Shown in pieces: positions 25,157 to 32,032 of a stretch of 32,032 nucleotides of DNA (within the stretch, counting starts at the first letter, position 1; each line of letters begins with the position of its first letter). The stretch covers positions 1-32,032 of the forward strand of contig CALGGV010000098.1 in assembly GCA_937915725.1 (NCBI GenBank), given 5' to 3'. The notes under the pieces were generated by a model. The model saw nothing but the letters and a program-made list of their open reading frames with translations, was not told the origin of the DNA and ran no database searches. The stretch comes from an uncultured Selenomonadales bacterium (lineage in GTDB: Bacteria > Bacillota > Negativicutes > Selenomonadales > Selenomonadaceae). The translations under genes and the position numbers were made by a program.

Positions 25157-26500
25157 TTATTTTCCAATGCAAAACTTAGAAAAAATTTCGTTGATAACGT
25201 CTTCAGTAACAGATTCGCCGGTTAATTCGCTCAAAAGTTCCAACGCCGCCCGTAAGTCGATAGAAATAAAATCTACGCCAATATTTTTTTGAAGGGTAGC
25301 GCGCGCTTCCTCAAGATTTTTCACGGCGCGGCGCAGTAAATCTGCCTCGCGTTCGTCGCGTACAAAATTCATTTCTGCATTGACATTGCCGACCTTTTCT
25401 GAAATTGCCGCCAAAAATTTTTCCACGCCCCAATTTTTTTTAACCGAAATTGGAATAAAATTTTCAAATTTTGAAGTGTCGATAACTTGCGGCAAGTCAG
25501 ATTTAGTAACTAAAATAATTGCGTTGCGCCCCTCGATAATTTTCAAAATCTCAAAATCTTCAGCTGAAAGTTCCCGTGAGCCGTCGAAAAGTGCCAAAAT
25601 TAATTCGGCGCGGCTTGCATAATCGCGGGCGCGTTCAATTCCAATTTTTTCAACGGGATTATCAGAATTTCTAATTCCTGCCGTGTCGATAATTTTCAAA
25701 GGTACGCCGCCGATATTTACAAATTCTTCGATACTGTCACGCGTCGTGCCCGGAATATCAGTAACAATGGCGCGTTCAGTTTCAGCCAAAAAATTTAACA
25801 GGCTGGATTTTCCAACATTCGGCTTGCCGATAATTGCAGTTTCTAAGCCTTCGCGCAGTATTCGCCCGCTTTTCTGATTGTCAAGAAAAATTTTTATTTC
25901 TTCAATCTGCGCTAAAATTTTTTTGTCAATATCGCTAATGAAAATTTCGTCAATGTCATCTTCCGGAAAATCGATTAACGCCTCAATGTGCGCCAAAACT
26001 TCCAAAATATTTTGGCGTATTTCAAGAATTTTTTTTGAAGTTTTGCCGGAAAGTTGATTTTGTGCAACGCTTAAAGCGGTTGAAGTTTTTGCTTGAATAA
26101 TATCCAAAACTGCCTGTGCTTGAGTTAAATCTAATCTGCCGTTCAAAAAGGCGCGTTTTGTAAATTCGCCGCGCTCTGCAGGACGTGCGCCCGCCTCAAA
26201 AGTTGCGCTCAAAACTTCACGCAAAACTTCCGCGCCGCCGTGACATTGAATTTCTACCACATTTTCTTTCGTGTAAGATTTTGGCGCGCGCATAATTAAA
26301 ATAATTGCCTCGTCGATAATTTCGCCGACAGAATTTTTCACGTGTCCAAAAGTAATACTTCTGTCTCGCGCAGTTTTTAAATCTTTATCAAAAATTTTAT
26401 CTGCAATTTCAATGGAATTTTCGCCGCTCATACGAATTACGCCAATTCCCGCAGTTCCAATAGCCGTTGCTATTGCGCTGATTGTTTCTTCATTTTTCAA
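25157..26500 (-). CDS. mnmE: tRNA modification GTPase MnmE
   Basis: With MnmG, installs the carboxymethylaminomethyl group at the wobble uridine of several tRNAs. The 447 residues have the TrmE N-terminal folate-binding domain (TISAIATAIGTAGIGVIRMSG), the G domain with GKPNVGKSSL (G1), PGTTRD (G2), DTAGIR (G3) and TKSD (G4), and the conserved end FCIGK whose Cys is catalytic. The start is TTG, 5 bases after GGGGTGA. A partial copy of its 5' region lies just upstream (26565-26697). Confidence 0.97.
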   Translation of the reverse strand: MKNEETISAIATAIGTAGIGVIRMSGENSIEIADKIFDKDLKTARDRSITFGHVKNSVGEIIDEAIILIMRAPKSYTKENVVEIQCHGGAEVLREVLSATFEAGARPAERGEFTKRAFLNGRLDLTQAQAVLDIIQAKTSTALSVAQNQLSGKTSKKILEIRQNILEVLAHIEALIDFPEDDIDEIFISDIDKKILAQIEEIKIFLDNQKSGRILREGLETAIIGKPNVGKSSLLNFLAETERAIVTDIPGTTRDSIEEFVNIGGVPLKIIDTAGIRNSDNPVEKIGIERARDYASRAELILALFDGSRELSAEDFEILKIIEGRNAIILVTKSDLPQVIDTSKFENFIPISVKKNWGVEKFLAAISEKVGNVNAEMNFVRDEREADLLRRAVKNLEEARATLQKNIGVDFISIDLRAALELLSELTGESVTEDVINEIFSKFCIGK

Positions 26501-26564
26501 ATTATCACCCCGCGCAATTATACAATATTTGCCAACTTTTTACAGAATTTTATTTATAACGCTA

Positions 26565-26697
26565 CCTCGCGCAGTTTTTTAACCTTTATCAAAAATTTTA
26601 TCAGAAATATTTTTCGCCGTGGCTATTGCGCTGATTGTTTCTTCATCTTTCAAATTACCACCCCGCGCAATTATACAATATTTGCCCAATTTTTATA
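26565..26697 (-). pseudogene. Partial duplication of the mnmE 5' end
   Basis: This block repeats the promoter-side leader (CCCGCGCAATTATACAATAT), the ribosome site, the TTG start and the first codons of mnmE, then skips an internal part and continues with the sequence for DKIFDK. The resulting 24-codon frame (26579-26653) reads KDEETISAIATAKNISDK and then stops. It is a direct repeat of the region 26360-26543 with about 55 bases deleted. It has no function I can propose beyond duplicating the leader. Confidence 0.85.
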
Positions 26698-26730
26698 TAG
26701 CATTTTCTTTAGTTTTTTTTCATTTTAATA

Positions 26731-26759
26731 TTGAAAAAAAAAATTTGCTAATATATAAT
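26731..26759 (+). promoter_or_regulatory. Promoter of the PTS genes
   Basis: TTGAAA (26731-26736), a 17-base spacer of mainly A and T, and a perfect TATAAT (26754-26759). The palindrome TCGACGTCGA follows directly at 26761-26770, across the expected transcription start. Confidence 0.75.
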
Positions 26760-26760
26760 T

Positions 26761-26770
26761 TCGACGTCGA
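26761..26770. promoter_or_regulatory. Perfect 10-bp palindrome at the PTS transcription start (operator candidate)
   Basis: TCGACGTCGA is its own reverse complement and overlaps the position where RNA polymerase would begin. A repressor bound here would block initiation. It is the only GC-rich stretch in a very AT-rich leader. Confidence 0.45.
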
Positions 26771-26808
26771 TTATTAACTTTTTTTGTACTATGAAAGGTG
26801 GTATTTTT

Positions 26809-27300
26809 ATGGAAATTGCTTTTTGCCGAATCGATGATCGTCTGATTCACGGACAAGTAGCGACAGTTTGGTCAAAAGTTACCGGCTGCAACCGTATTAT
26901 GTGCGTCAGCGACGAAGTTGCAAAAGACGAACTCCGCAAAAAACTTTTGTTGCAGGTTGTTCCGCCCGGACTCAAAGGCTATGTTGTTTCAGTTGACAAA
27001 GCTTGCGAAGCTTACACCAACCCCAAATTTGACAGCTTTAAAACTTTGTTCCTGTTCACAAATCCTACCGATGTTGTTCGCGCTGTAAAAGGCGGTATTC
27101 CTTTCAAATCCGTAAATCTTGGCGGCAAAACTTTTAAAGACGGCGATACAATGATTTCGCAGGCTGTAGGCGTCAGCCCAAAAGACGTTGAGGCTTTAAA
27201 AGAACTCGTCAACATGGGAATTGAAGTTGAAATGCGCAAACTTGCAAACGATACAAAAGTTGACGTTGTAGACGCGCTTAAGGCAAAAGGTCTTTGGTAA
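26809..27300 (+). CDS. PTS mannose/sorbose-family EIIB component
   Basis: Cytoplasmic phosphocarrier that receives phosphate from EIIA and passes it to the incoming sugar. About 163 residues with the start RIDDRLIHGQV containing the active His (H14) and the conserved VNLGG segment near residue 100. I start at ATG 26809, preceded by AAAGGTGG, instead of the ATG at 26791. The IIC and IID genes follow, after a terminator-like hairpin. No EIIA gene is in the window. Confidence 0.93.
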   Translation: MEIAFCRIDDRLIHGQVATVWSKVTGCNRIMCVSDEVAKDELRKKLLLQVVPPGLKGYVVSVDKACEAYTNPKFDSFKTLFLFTNPTDVVRAVKGGIPFKSVNLGGKTFKDGDTMISQAVGVSPKDVEALKELVNMGIEVEMRKLANDTKVDVVDALKAKGLW

Positions 27301-27329
27301 TTTAATGGCTAAAGAATAGGGATTAGGGA

Positions 27330-27367
27330 CTAGGAGTTTGAAAATTTTTCCAACTCCTAGCTCCTTT
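27330..27367 (+). terminator. Hairpin between EIIB and EIIC genes
   Basis: CTAGGAGTT (27330-27338) pairs perfectly with AACTCCTAG (27352-27360), followed by CTCCTTTTT. It would reduce transcription into the IIC/IID genes. Its left arm is part of the GGGATTAGGGACTAGGAG repeat related to 19186-19230. Confidence 0.65.
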
Positions 27368-27456
27368 TTGCTGATTCTGATTGTCGATTCGGCTAACTCA
27401 AAAATTTTTTTTAGTTCATTGAAAATTAAATATTAAAGAAAGAGGTGTTTTAAGCC

Positions 27457-28257
27457 ATGACGTTAATATTGCTGTTTATAGTAGCAATGATAACAGGTTT
27501 TGCGGCAGTTTTGGATGAAGCGCAATTCCACCGCCCGGTCATAGCTTGTACAATGACAGGCGCAGTTTTGGGCGATATGACAACAGGAATTATTCTTGGC
27601 GGTACACTTGAAATGATGGCGTTGGGCTGGATGAACGTCGGCGCGGCAATGGCTCCGGACGCGGCGTTAGCCTCCGTTGTTTCAACAATTTTGGTTATAG
27701 TTGGTCATCAAAGCATTGGTGCAGGTATCGCATTGGCTGTTCCGCTCGCAGCAGCAGGGCAGGTTTTAACTATTTTTGTTCGTACTATTACGGTTTTCTT
27801 CCAACATATGGCTGACGGCTACGCAGAAAAAGGCAATTATCGCGGTATTGAAATGTGTCACTGGGCAGGACTTTTACTTCAAGGTTTGCGCGTAGCACTT
27901 CCTTCAGTTGCAATTTATATGGTCGCAGGTACAGATACAGTTAATGACGCTCTTAATTCTATTCCGGAAGTTATTACACGCGGTTTGCAAGTCGCCGGCG
28001 GATTTATCGTTGTCGTAGGTTACGCAATGGTTATCAACCTTATGAACGCGCAAAAACTTATGGTTTATTTCTTCTTAGGTTTCCTTCTTGCAGTTTTCAC
28101 AAATATTAACTTAATCGGTTTTGGTGCTATCGGCGCAATTTGTGCTTATTTCCATATTCAAACAATGCAACAAAATATCAATATCGAAGAGGCAGCTAAA
28201 ACCGGCGGCGGCTCTGCTGTTGAAGGCGACGATATTGACGATTCTGATTTAATGTAA
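27457..28257 (+). CDS. PTS mannose/sorbose-family EIIC component
   Basis: Membrane component of the sugar channel (266 residues, about eight hydrophobic segments). The family features GAVLGDMTTGIILGGTLEMM near residue 32, MNVGAAMAPD and a long hydrophobic core are clear. The hydrophilic end (EEAAKTGGGSAVEGDDIDD) is cytoplasmic. It is followed by IID after 13 bases. The sugar may be mannose, fructose, glucosamine or related; sequence alone does not tell. Confidence 0.92.
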   Translation: MTLILLFIVAMITGFAAVLDEAQFHRPVIACTMTGAVLGDMTTGIILGGTLEMMALGWMNVGAAMAPDAALASVVSTILVIVGHQSIGAGIALAVPLAAAGQVLTIFVRTITVFFQHMADGYAEKGNYRGIEMCHWAGLLLQGLRVALPSVAIYMVAGTDTVNDALNSIPEVITRGLQVAGGFIVVVGYAMVINLMNAQKLMVYFFLGFLLAVFTNINLIGFGAIGAICAYFHIQTMQQNINIEEAAKTGGGSAVEGDDIDDSDLM

Positions 28258-28270
28258 GGAGGGGAACGAA

Positions 28271-29092
28271 ATGGCAGAAAAGAAAGTTACAAAAGACGAT
28301 CTGTTTTGGGTATTTGTAAAATCCAACTTCCTGCTCGGCTCCTTCAACTTTGAGCGTATGCAGGCTATGGGTTTCTGCGTTGCAATGATTCCAATTTTGA
28401 AAAAAGTTTATGAAGGCGAAGAACTTAGCAAAGCTTTAAAACGTCACTTGGAATTTTTTAACACTCAACCATTTGTCGCGGCGGCTATTATGGGTATTAT
28501 CGGCGCAATGGAAGAGAAAAAAGCTAACGGCGCAGATATTAGCGAGGCTACTCTTTCCGGCGTTAAAGTTGGTTTAATCGGACCATTGGCGGGCGTTGGT
28601 GACCCAATATTCTGGGGAACAATTCGCCCTGTTTTGGCGGCTCTCGGCGCGGGCGTTGCGCTTACCGGCTCTTTAATTGGTCCTATGATTTTCTTCATTG
28701 GTTTTAATGCTATTCGTCTTGCAACTCACTGGTACGGCGTGCAATACGGTTATGAACGTGGTACTGCGTTGGTTGAAAATATCGGCGGCAACCAAATGCA
28801 CTTCCTCACTGAAGGTGCATCTGTTCTCGGTCTTTTAGTTATGGGCGCACTCGTTGCTAAATGGACAAGCGTTAATATGCCGCTCGTCATTTCTGAATAT
28901 GACAATTCAGCCGGCGAACACGTAGTTACAACTTTGCAATCTATTCTTGATAGTTTAATGCCTAGTATTGTTCCGCTGTTGATGACTTTTGCTTGTATGT
29001 TCCTTCTCAAAAAGGGAGTCAACGCGCTTACAATCATTGTTGGACTTTTCGTAATTGGTATTGTCGGTTACGCTATTGGTCTTATGGCGTAA
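28271..29092 (+). CDS. PTS mannose/sorbose-family EIID component
   Basis: Second membrane component of the transporter (273 residues). The family pattern is present: SNFLLGSFNFERMQAMGFC at the N-terminus, HLEFFNTQPFVAAAIMGI near residue 60, and GPLAGVGDPIFWGT near residue 110. The end is a single hydrophobic helix (IIVGLFVIGIVGYAIGLMA). The ATG has GGAGGGG upstream. A terminator follows. Confidence 0.94.
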   Translation: MAEKKVTKDDLFWVFVKSNFLLGSFNFERMQAMGFCVAMIPILKKVYEGEELSKALKRHLEFFNTQPFVAAAIMGIIGAMEEKKANGADISEATLSGVKVGLIGPLAGVGDPIFWGTIRPVLAALGAGVALTGSLIGPMIFFIGFNAIRLATHWYGVQYGYERGTALVENIGGNQMHFLTEGASVLGLLVMGALVAKWTSVNMPLVISEYDNSAGEHVVTTLQSILDSLMPSIVPLLMTFACMFLLKKGVNALTIIVGLFVIGIVGYAIGLMA

Positions 29093-29116
29093 TTTTAAAT
29101 TAAAAATTTTTTCTAC

Positions 29117-29146
29117 AGACTCTGCAATTTTTGTGGAGTCTTTTTT
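29117..29146 (+). terminator. Terminator after the PTS operon
   Basis: AGACTC (29117-29122) pairs with GAGTCT (29136-29141) over a 13-base loop, followed by a T-run, 25 bases after the EIID stop. Confidence 0.8.
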
Positions 29147-29181
29147 GTTACAATAAAATTTTGCGTGAAAAATATGAATAG

Positions 29182-29894
29182 AATCGAAAAGAATTAATCG
29201 CCGGAATTTCTCACGACCTTGCAACGCCGCTGACTGCCTTAAAAGGCTACGCAAGCGGAATTTTGGACGGTATCGCAAATACGCCGCAGAAAAAATTTCA
29301 TTACGTCGAAATGATAAGTCAAACTGTCGACGATATGGAAAAGCTCGTTGAAAGTTTGTTTTTATTTTCAAAGTTGGATTTGGGGCGAATTAAATTTAAT
29401 ATGGAGCCTGTCAATCTGTCTGAATATTTTTCTGATTTTGTTACTGAGAAAAAAGAATTTTTTTTCAACGCGGCTTGAATTTAAATTTTGTCGCTGATAA
29501 AAATATTGGCAAGGTTAAGATTGACATTGTACAATTTACACGGGTTGTGAATAATCTTTTGGATAACAGTATAAAATATAAAAAATCTGAAGTTGGAAAC
29601 GTGCTGATTAAGATTCAAAATGCCGGAAATTTTTTACAGGTAAGTTTTGCAGATGACGGGCGCGGCGTGGCGAAAAAGGAACTGCCAAAAATTTTTGATA
29701 TTTTTTACAGGACAGATCCTGCGCGTTCCAGTATAATTAAAGGGAGCGGCTTAGGACTTGCCGTTGTCAAAGAAATTATTTTGGGAATGGGCGGCGAAAT
29801 TTTCGCTGCAGAAACTTTTGGCGGCGGGTTGACTATTTTAATTAAACTGCCGCTTGAGGGGGATACTGTTGAAAAAGAAAATTCTGCTGATTGA
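29182..29894 (+). pseudogene. Sensor histidine kinase, 5'-truncated and frameshifted
   Basis: Remnant of a two-component sensor kinase. It begins in the HisKA domain (KELIAGISHDL with the phospho-accepting His, GISHDLATPLTALKGYASG) and lacks the sensor and membrane part; an in-frame TAG is just upstream. The frame breaks at a T8 run near 29458-29467, where one extra T would connect EKKEFFF to the next part. The second part (29475-29894) has the ATPase motifs N box VVNNLLDNSIKYKK, DDGRG and GSGLGLAVVKEI. Two independent defects argue for a dead gene rather than phase variation. It overlaps the intact response regulator start by 26 bases. Confidence 0.85.
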
Positions 29895-30555
29895 AGACGA
29901 CGAAAAAATTTCTGAAATTGAACGTGACTATTTGGAGGCAAATGATTTTGAGGTTGAAATTATTTACGAAGGCAAACTCGGACTTGAAAAAGCCGTTGCA
30001 AATGAATATTCGCTGATAATCCTTGATATTATGTTGCCGGGTGTTGACGGTTTTCAAATTTGCCGTGAAATTCGCAAGTCTAAGGAAACTCCAATTTTGA
30101 TTGTTTCGGCAAAACGTGAAGATATTGATAAAATTCGTGCATTAGGACTTGGGGCTGATGACTACGTGATAAAACCTTTCAGCCCAAATGAATTGACGGC
30201 AAGAGTTAAGGCACATATTGCACGCTACGAAAGATTAACCGGCAAGAGTAACGATAAAAATTTACATTTCGGCAATTTGGAAATTCAGCCGGAGGCGCGG
30301 CGTGTTTTTTCAGATGGCAAAGAAATTTCACTGAAAAACAAAGAATTTGAACTTTTGCTTTTCCTCGCACAAAATCCCAATATTGTTTTCAGTAAAGACA
30401 GATTGTTTGACAGAATTTGGGGGCTTGATTCAATGGGCGATACGGCAACGGTTATGGTGGATATCAATCGTATTCGTGAAAAAATTGAGCCCGTTCCTTC
30501 CAATCCAAAATATATTGAAACAATTTGGGGCGCGGGTTATAGATTTAAAAGTTAA
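29869..30555 (+). CDS. OmpR-family response regulator
   Basis: DNA-binding regulator with a receiver and a winged-helix output domain (228 residues). The receiver shows D10-D11, the phospho-acceptor D53 in ILDIMLPGVDG, S80 and K102 (IKPFSP). The output domain includes EISLKNKEFELLLFLAQNP, DTATVMVDINRIREKI and ends IWGAGYRF. I start at TTG 29869, because GAGGGGG lies 6 bases upstream and the protein then begins MKKKILLIEDD. Its kinase partner directly upstream is decayed, so it may be constitutive, orphan or served by another kinase. Confidence 0.92.
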   Translation: MKKKILLIEDDEKISEIERDYLEANDFEVEIIYEGKLGLEKAVANEYSLIILDIMLPGVDGFQICREIRKSKETPILIVSAKREDIDKIRALGLGADDYVIKPFSPNELTARVKAHIARYERLTGKSNDKNLHFGNLEIQPEARRVFSDGKEISLKNKEFELLLFLAQNPNIVFSKDRLFDRIWGLDSMGDTATVMVDINRIREKIEPVPSNPKYIETIWGAGYRFKS

Positions 30556-30567
30556 AGGAGCGTTTTA

Positions 30568-31320
30568 ATGACTTTAGCCGTTGTTATTCTTACGAAAAAT
30601 GAAGAAAATAATATCGTTGACGTAATAAAAAACGCCCGCCAATGTACCGACGAAATTTTAATTATTGATTCAGGCAGTACAGATAAAACCGTTGAACTTG
30701 CAGAAAGGAACGGCGCAAAAGTTTTTTACCGCGCGTGGGATAATGATTTTGCCGCGCAGAGAAATTTTGCCCTTGATAAAACTTCGGCGGATTTTATTTT
30801 TTACATTGACGCCGACGAAAGATTAACTTTAAAAACCATTGAACATATAAAAAAAATCCTCACGCAGAATAATTTTAATTTTCAGTACAAAGTTCAGCGA
30901 AAAACTACCGCGTTTGGTGTAATTTTTAATCACGGAGTTTTACACCCGGATTATGTTTTAAGATTGTTTCCGCGTGAAAAAGTTCAATGGGCGGGCAAAG
31001 TTCATGAACACCCAAATTGCCCCTGCGAAATAAAAACTTTGCAAGGTTATCTGGAACATTATACTTACCGAAATTGGGCGCAGTGGGAAAAGAAAATGCA
31101 GTTGTACAGCACAATTTGGGCTGAAGATAATTTTAAAAAAGGCAAAAGAATTTCAAAGGCTGGTGCGTTTTTACACGCAAGCGCGGGATTTTTCAAAATG
31201 TTTTTTCTGAAGGCGGGATTTTTGGACGGCTGGTACGGCTTTTACACCTGCGCGAATAATTTCTTTTATACAATGATGAAATATTTAAAATTGCTTGAAC
31301 TTCAAAACAAGGAGCACTAA
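30568..31320 (+). CDS. Family 2 glycosyltransferase, WaaE/KdtX-like
   Basis: Predicted to add a sugar to the lipopolysaccharide core or a related glycan at the cytoplasmic side of the membrane. The 250 residues contain LTKNEENNI (8-16), IIDSGSTDKT (32-41), and the metal-binding DADE (81-84). The region FNHGVLHPDYVLRLFPRE and VHEHP matches the WaaE group. This supports an outer membrane in the host organism. The ATG has AAAGGAG 7 bases upstream; the gene follows the response regulator by 12 bases. A further start with its own ribosome site follows at 31323 but is disrupted. Confidence 0.88.
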   Translation: MTLAVVILTKNEENNIVDVIKNARQCTDEILIIDSGSTDKTVELAERNGAKVFYRAWDNDFAAQRNFALDKTSADFIFYIDADERLTLKTIEHIKKILTQNNFNFQYKVQRKTTAFGVIFNHGVLHPDYVLRLFPREKVQWAGKVHEHPNCPCEIKTLQGYLEHYTYRNWAQWEKKMQLYSTIWAEDNFKKGKRISKAGAFLHASAGFFKMFFLKAGFLDGWYGFYTCANNFFYTMMKYLKLLELQNKEH

Positions 31321-31322
31321 AA

Positions 31323-31595
31323 ATGGAAAATTTATATATTCCGGCAGTTTTTTCTAGGAATTGTTTACAAATTTTAAAGATTTAACGAGTCGGCATTTCT
31401 TTTTTCAAAAACGAAGTGCGGCGGGCGTCTTGTACGCCTTCTAATCTTTCATTTGTAAACATACTCTGGGTATCGTGAAAAGTTCGGTTTAAGAAAGGCG
31501 GGATTTGTACGTGAAATTGGAATTGCGCCTCAATCTTAAAAACACGCCTTGACAAATTAGAAACTGCACTTAAAACGCAGGGAATTAAAATTTAG
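31323..31595 (+). pseudogene. Gene remnant interrupted by a dispersed repeat
   Basis: ATG 31323 has AAGGAG upstream and begins MENLYIPAVFSRN, then enters the repeat copy 3 and stops. After the repeat, the sequence reads YREKFGLRKAGFVREIGIAP, and then, in a shifted frame, LKTRLDKLETALKTQGIKI before TAG 31595. It looks like the two ends of one short gene, broken by the insertion and by a later frameshift. I do not recognise the family. The joining of the two parts is inference. Confidence 0.45.
31363..31460 (+). repeat. Dispersed repeat, copy 3 (internally deleted)
   Basis: Bounded by the perfect inverted pair GTTTACAAAT (31363-31372) and ATTTGTAAAC (31451-31460). It contains AGTCGGCATTTCTTTTTTC joined directly to AAAAACGAAGTGCGGCGGGC, whereas copy 2 has about 150 bp between them. 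It lies inside a gene remnant. Confidence 0.7.
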
Positions 31596-31715
31596 CCCAA
31601 AATTGCCCCTTAAAAAAGTTTTTTGATATAAATGTACCCTTGATTAAAAATCGACGCGCTACGTTGATATTTTCCGCCCAAAAATCGATTTTTTAAGTAC
31701 AAGTACAAAAAAATA

Positions 31716-31740
31716 ACCCGTCAAAAAGGCGGGCTTTTTT
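31716..31740 (-). terminator. Terminator in the left duplicated unit
   Basis: On the minus strand CCCGCC and GACGGG form a short stem (one mismatch) over a T5 loop, followed by TTATTTTTTT; a T7 run flanks it on the plus strand as well, so it could stop transcription both ways. Confidence 0.55.
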
Positions 31741-31755
31741 TATTTGGAAAAATTT

Positions 31756-31872
31756 TTAACTGCGGTTTTCTTGGGCAACAAGTTTATCTGCGCCGTAACG
31801 TTTCCTAAGTGCGGGCTTTTCAATTTTGCCTGTAGCGTTGCGCGGTACATCTGCAAAAATTATTTTGTTGGA
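31756..31872 (-). pseudogene. Duplicated 3' fragment of the AMP-binding enzyme gene
   Basis: Reads KIIFADVPRNATGKIEKP and on to NRS and stop, nearly identical to the right copy. It has no start region of its own and lies beyond the terminator of the complete gene, so it should not be expressed. Confidence 0.8.
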
Positions 31873-31880
31873 AAAAAATA

Positions 31881-31907
31881 ACCCGTCAAAAAGGCGGGCT
31901 TTTTTTA
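31881..31907 (-). terminator. Terminator of the AMP-binding enzyme gene
   Basis: The same hairpin and T-run as at 31716-31740, placed 15 bases after the stop codon at 31922 on the minus strand. Confidence 0.6.
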
Positions 31908-31921
31908 TTTGGAAAAAAATT

Positions 31922-32032
31922 TTAACTGCGATTTTCTTGAGCAACAAGTTTATCTGCGCCGTAACGTTTCCTAAGTGCGGGCTTTTCAATTTTGCCTGTA
32001 GCGTTGCGCGGTACATCTGCAAAAATTATTTT
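31922..32032 (-). CDS. AMP-binding (acyl-CoA synthetase/adenylation) enzyme, C-terminal end only
   Basis: The last 36 codons of a gene that continues beyond the right edge. VPRNATGKIEKPALRKRYG is the A10 motif region of the adenylate-forming superfamily, in which the Lys of GKI contacts the acyl-adenylate. The family includes acyl-CoA ligases and NRPS adenylation domains, and this short part cannot separate them. The stop is followed by a terminator. Confidence 0.75.
   Translation of the reverse strand, partial: KIIFADVPRNATGKIEKPALRKRYGADKLVAQENRS

Larger units (their letters stand above)
31707..32032. repeat. 165-bp tandem duplication (two copies)
   Basis: The block 31707-31872 is repeated from 31873 to the window end with a period of 165-166 bases and few differences. 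Each unit holds a terminator hairpin and the last 36 codons of an AMP-binding enzyme on the minus strand. The right copy belongs to the gene entering from beyond the window; the left is an additional fragment. Confidence 0.9.

Overview
The window is an AT-rich bacterial chromosome segment that looks like Firmicutes of the Negativicutes type. Reasons: frequent TTG starts behind strong AGGAGG sites, Firmicutes-like housekeeping genes (gatB, coaX, mnmE, pncB, sorbose/mannose-type PTS) and, beside them, a WaaE-like glycosyltransferase of the kind that builds LPS. The taxonomic placement is inference; no rRNA or tRNA gene is visible.

Left part (1-5000): a minus-strand run SirTM-type sirtuin, [divergent HxlR regulator], a four-repeat Cys-X3-Asp RiPP precursor, its radical SAM/SPASM maturase, a quinone-oxidoreductase-like MDR enzyme, a zinc-type macrodomain and a prepilin peptidase. 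The sirtuin/macrodomain pair is the writer/eraser pair of the SirTM ADP-ribosylation system. Here it surrounds a peptide-modification locus, and the usual GcvH-L/LplA2 partners are not in the window. The precursor has its own strong promoter, faces the regulator, and is separated from the maturase by an attenuator-like hairpin.

5000-9340: an intergenic stretch with decayed sequence, then two co-directional DUF262 (GmrSD-type) genes, a probable anti-phage or nucleic-acid-processing pair. 9348-18860: mostly ordinary genes on the plus strand (gatB, phosphoglycolate-phosphatase-like HAD, YbaK deacylase, coaX, pncB, aroE). Set among them are a methyltransferase gene broken at a G8 tract, two unknown small genes, a solitary NRPS-type condensation protein and a 58-codon small ORF behind a near-consensus promoter. 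18860-21240: a mobile-looking repeat, a short tandem repeat and a MacB-like ABC pair.

21240-23460 holds the most unusual item: an EcoRI-family adenine methyltransferase on the minus strand whose coding region contains an eight-copy TTGA/TCAA tract followed by three tandem alternative C-terminal cassettes, each in a different reading frame. Repeat number modulo 3 should select which C-terminus is translated, so this looks like a three-position phase switch rather than an ON/OFF switch. A PemK-type toxin/antitoxin pair lies just downstream; the toxin frame carries an internal TGA.

23500-29150: tatA with a metN-like ATPase, mnmE (with a partial duplication of its own 5' end), and a mannose/sorbose-type PTS (IIB, IIC, IID). 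29180-32032: a decayed histidine kinase next to an intact OmpR-type regulator, a WaaE-like glycosyltransferase, a gene remnant interrupted by a third copy of the dispersed repeat, and a 165-bp tandem duplication covering the terminator and last codons of an AMP-binding enzyme that runs off the right edge.

Across the whole window the octamer TCGCGCAG is strikingly frequent and mostly on the plus strand regardless of gene direction.
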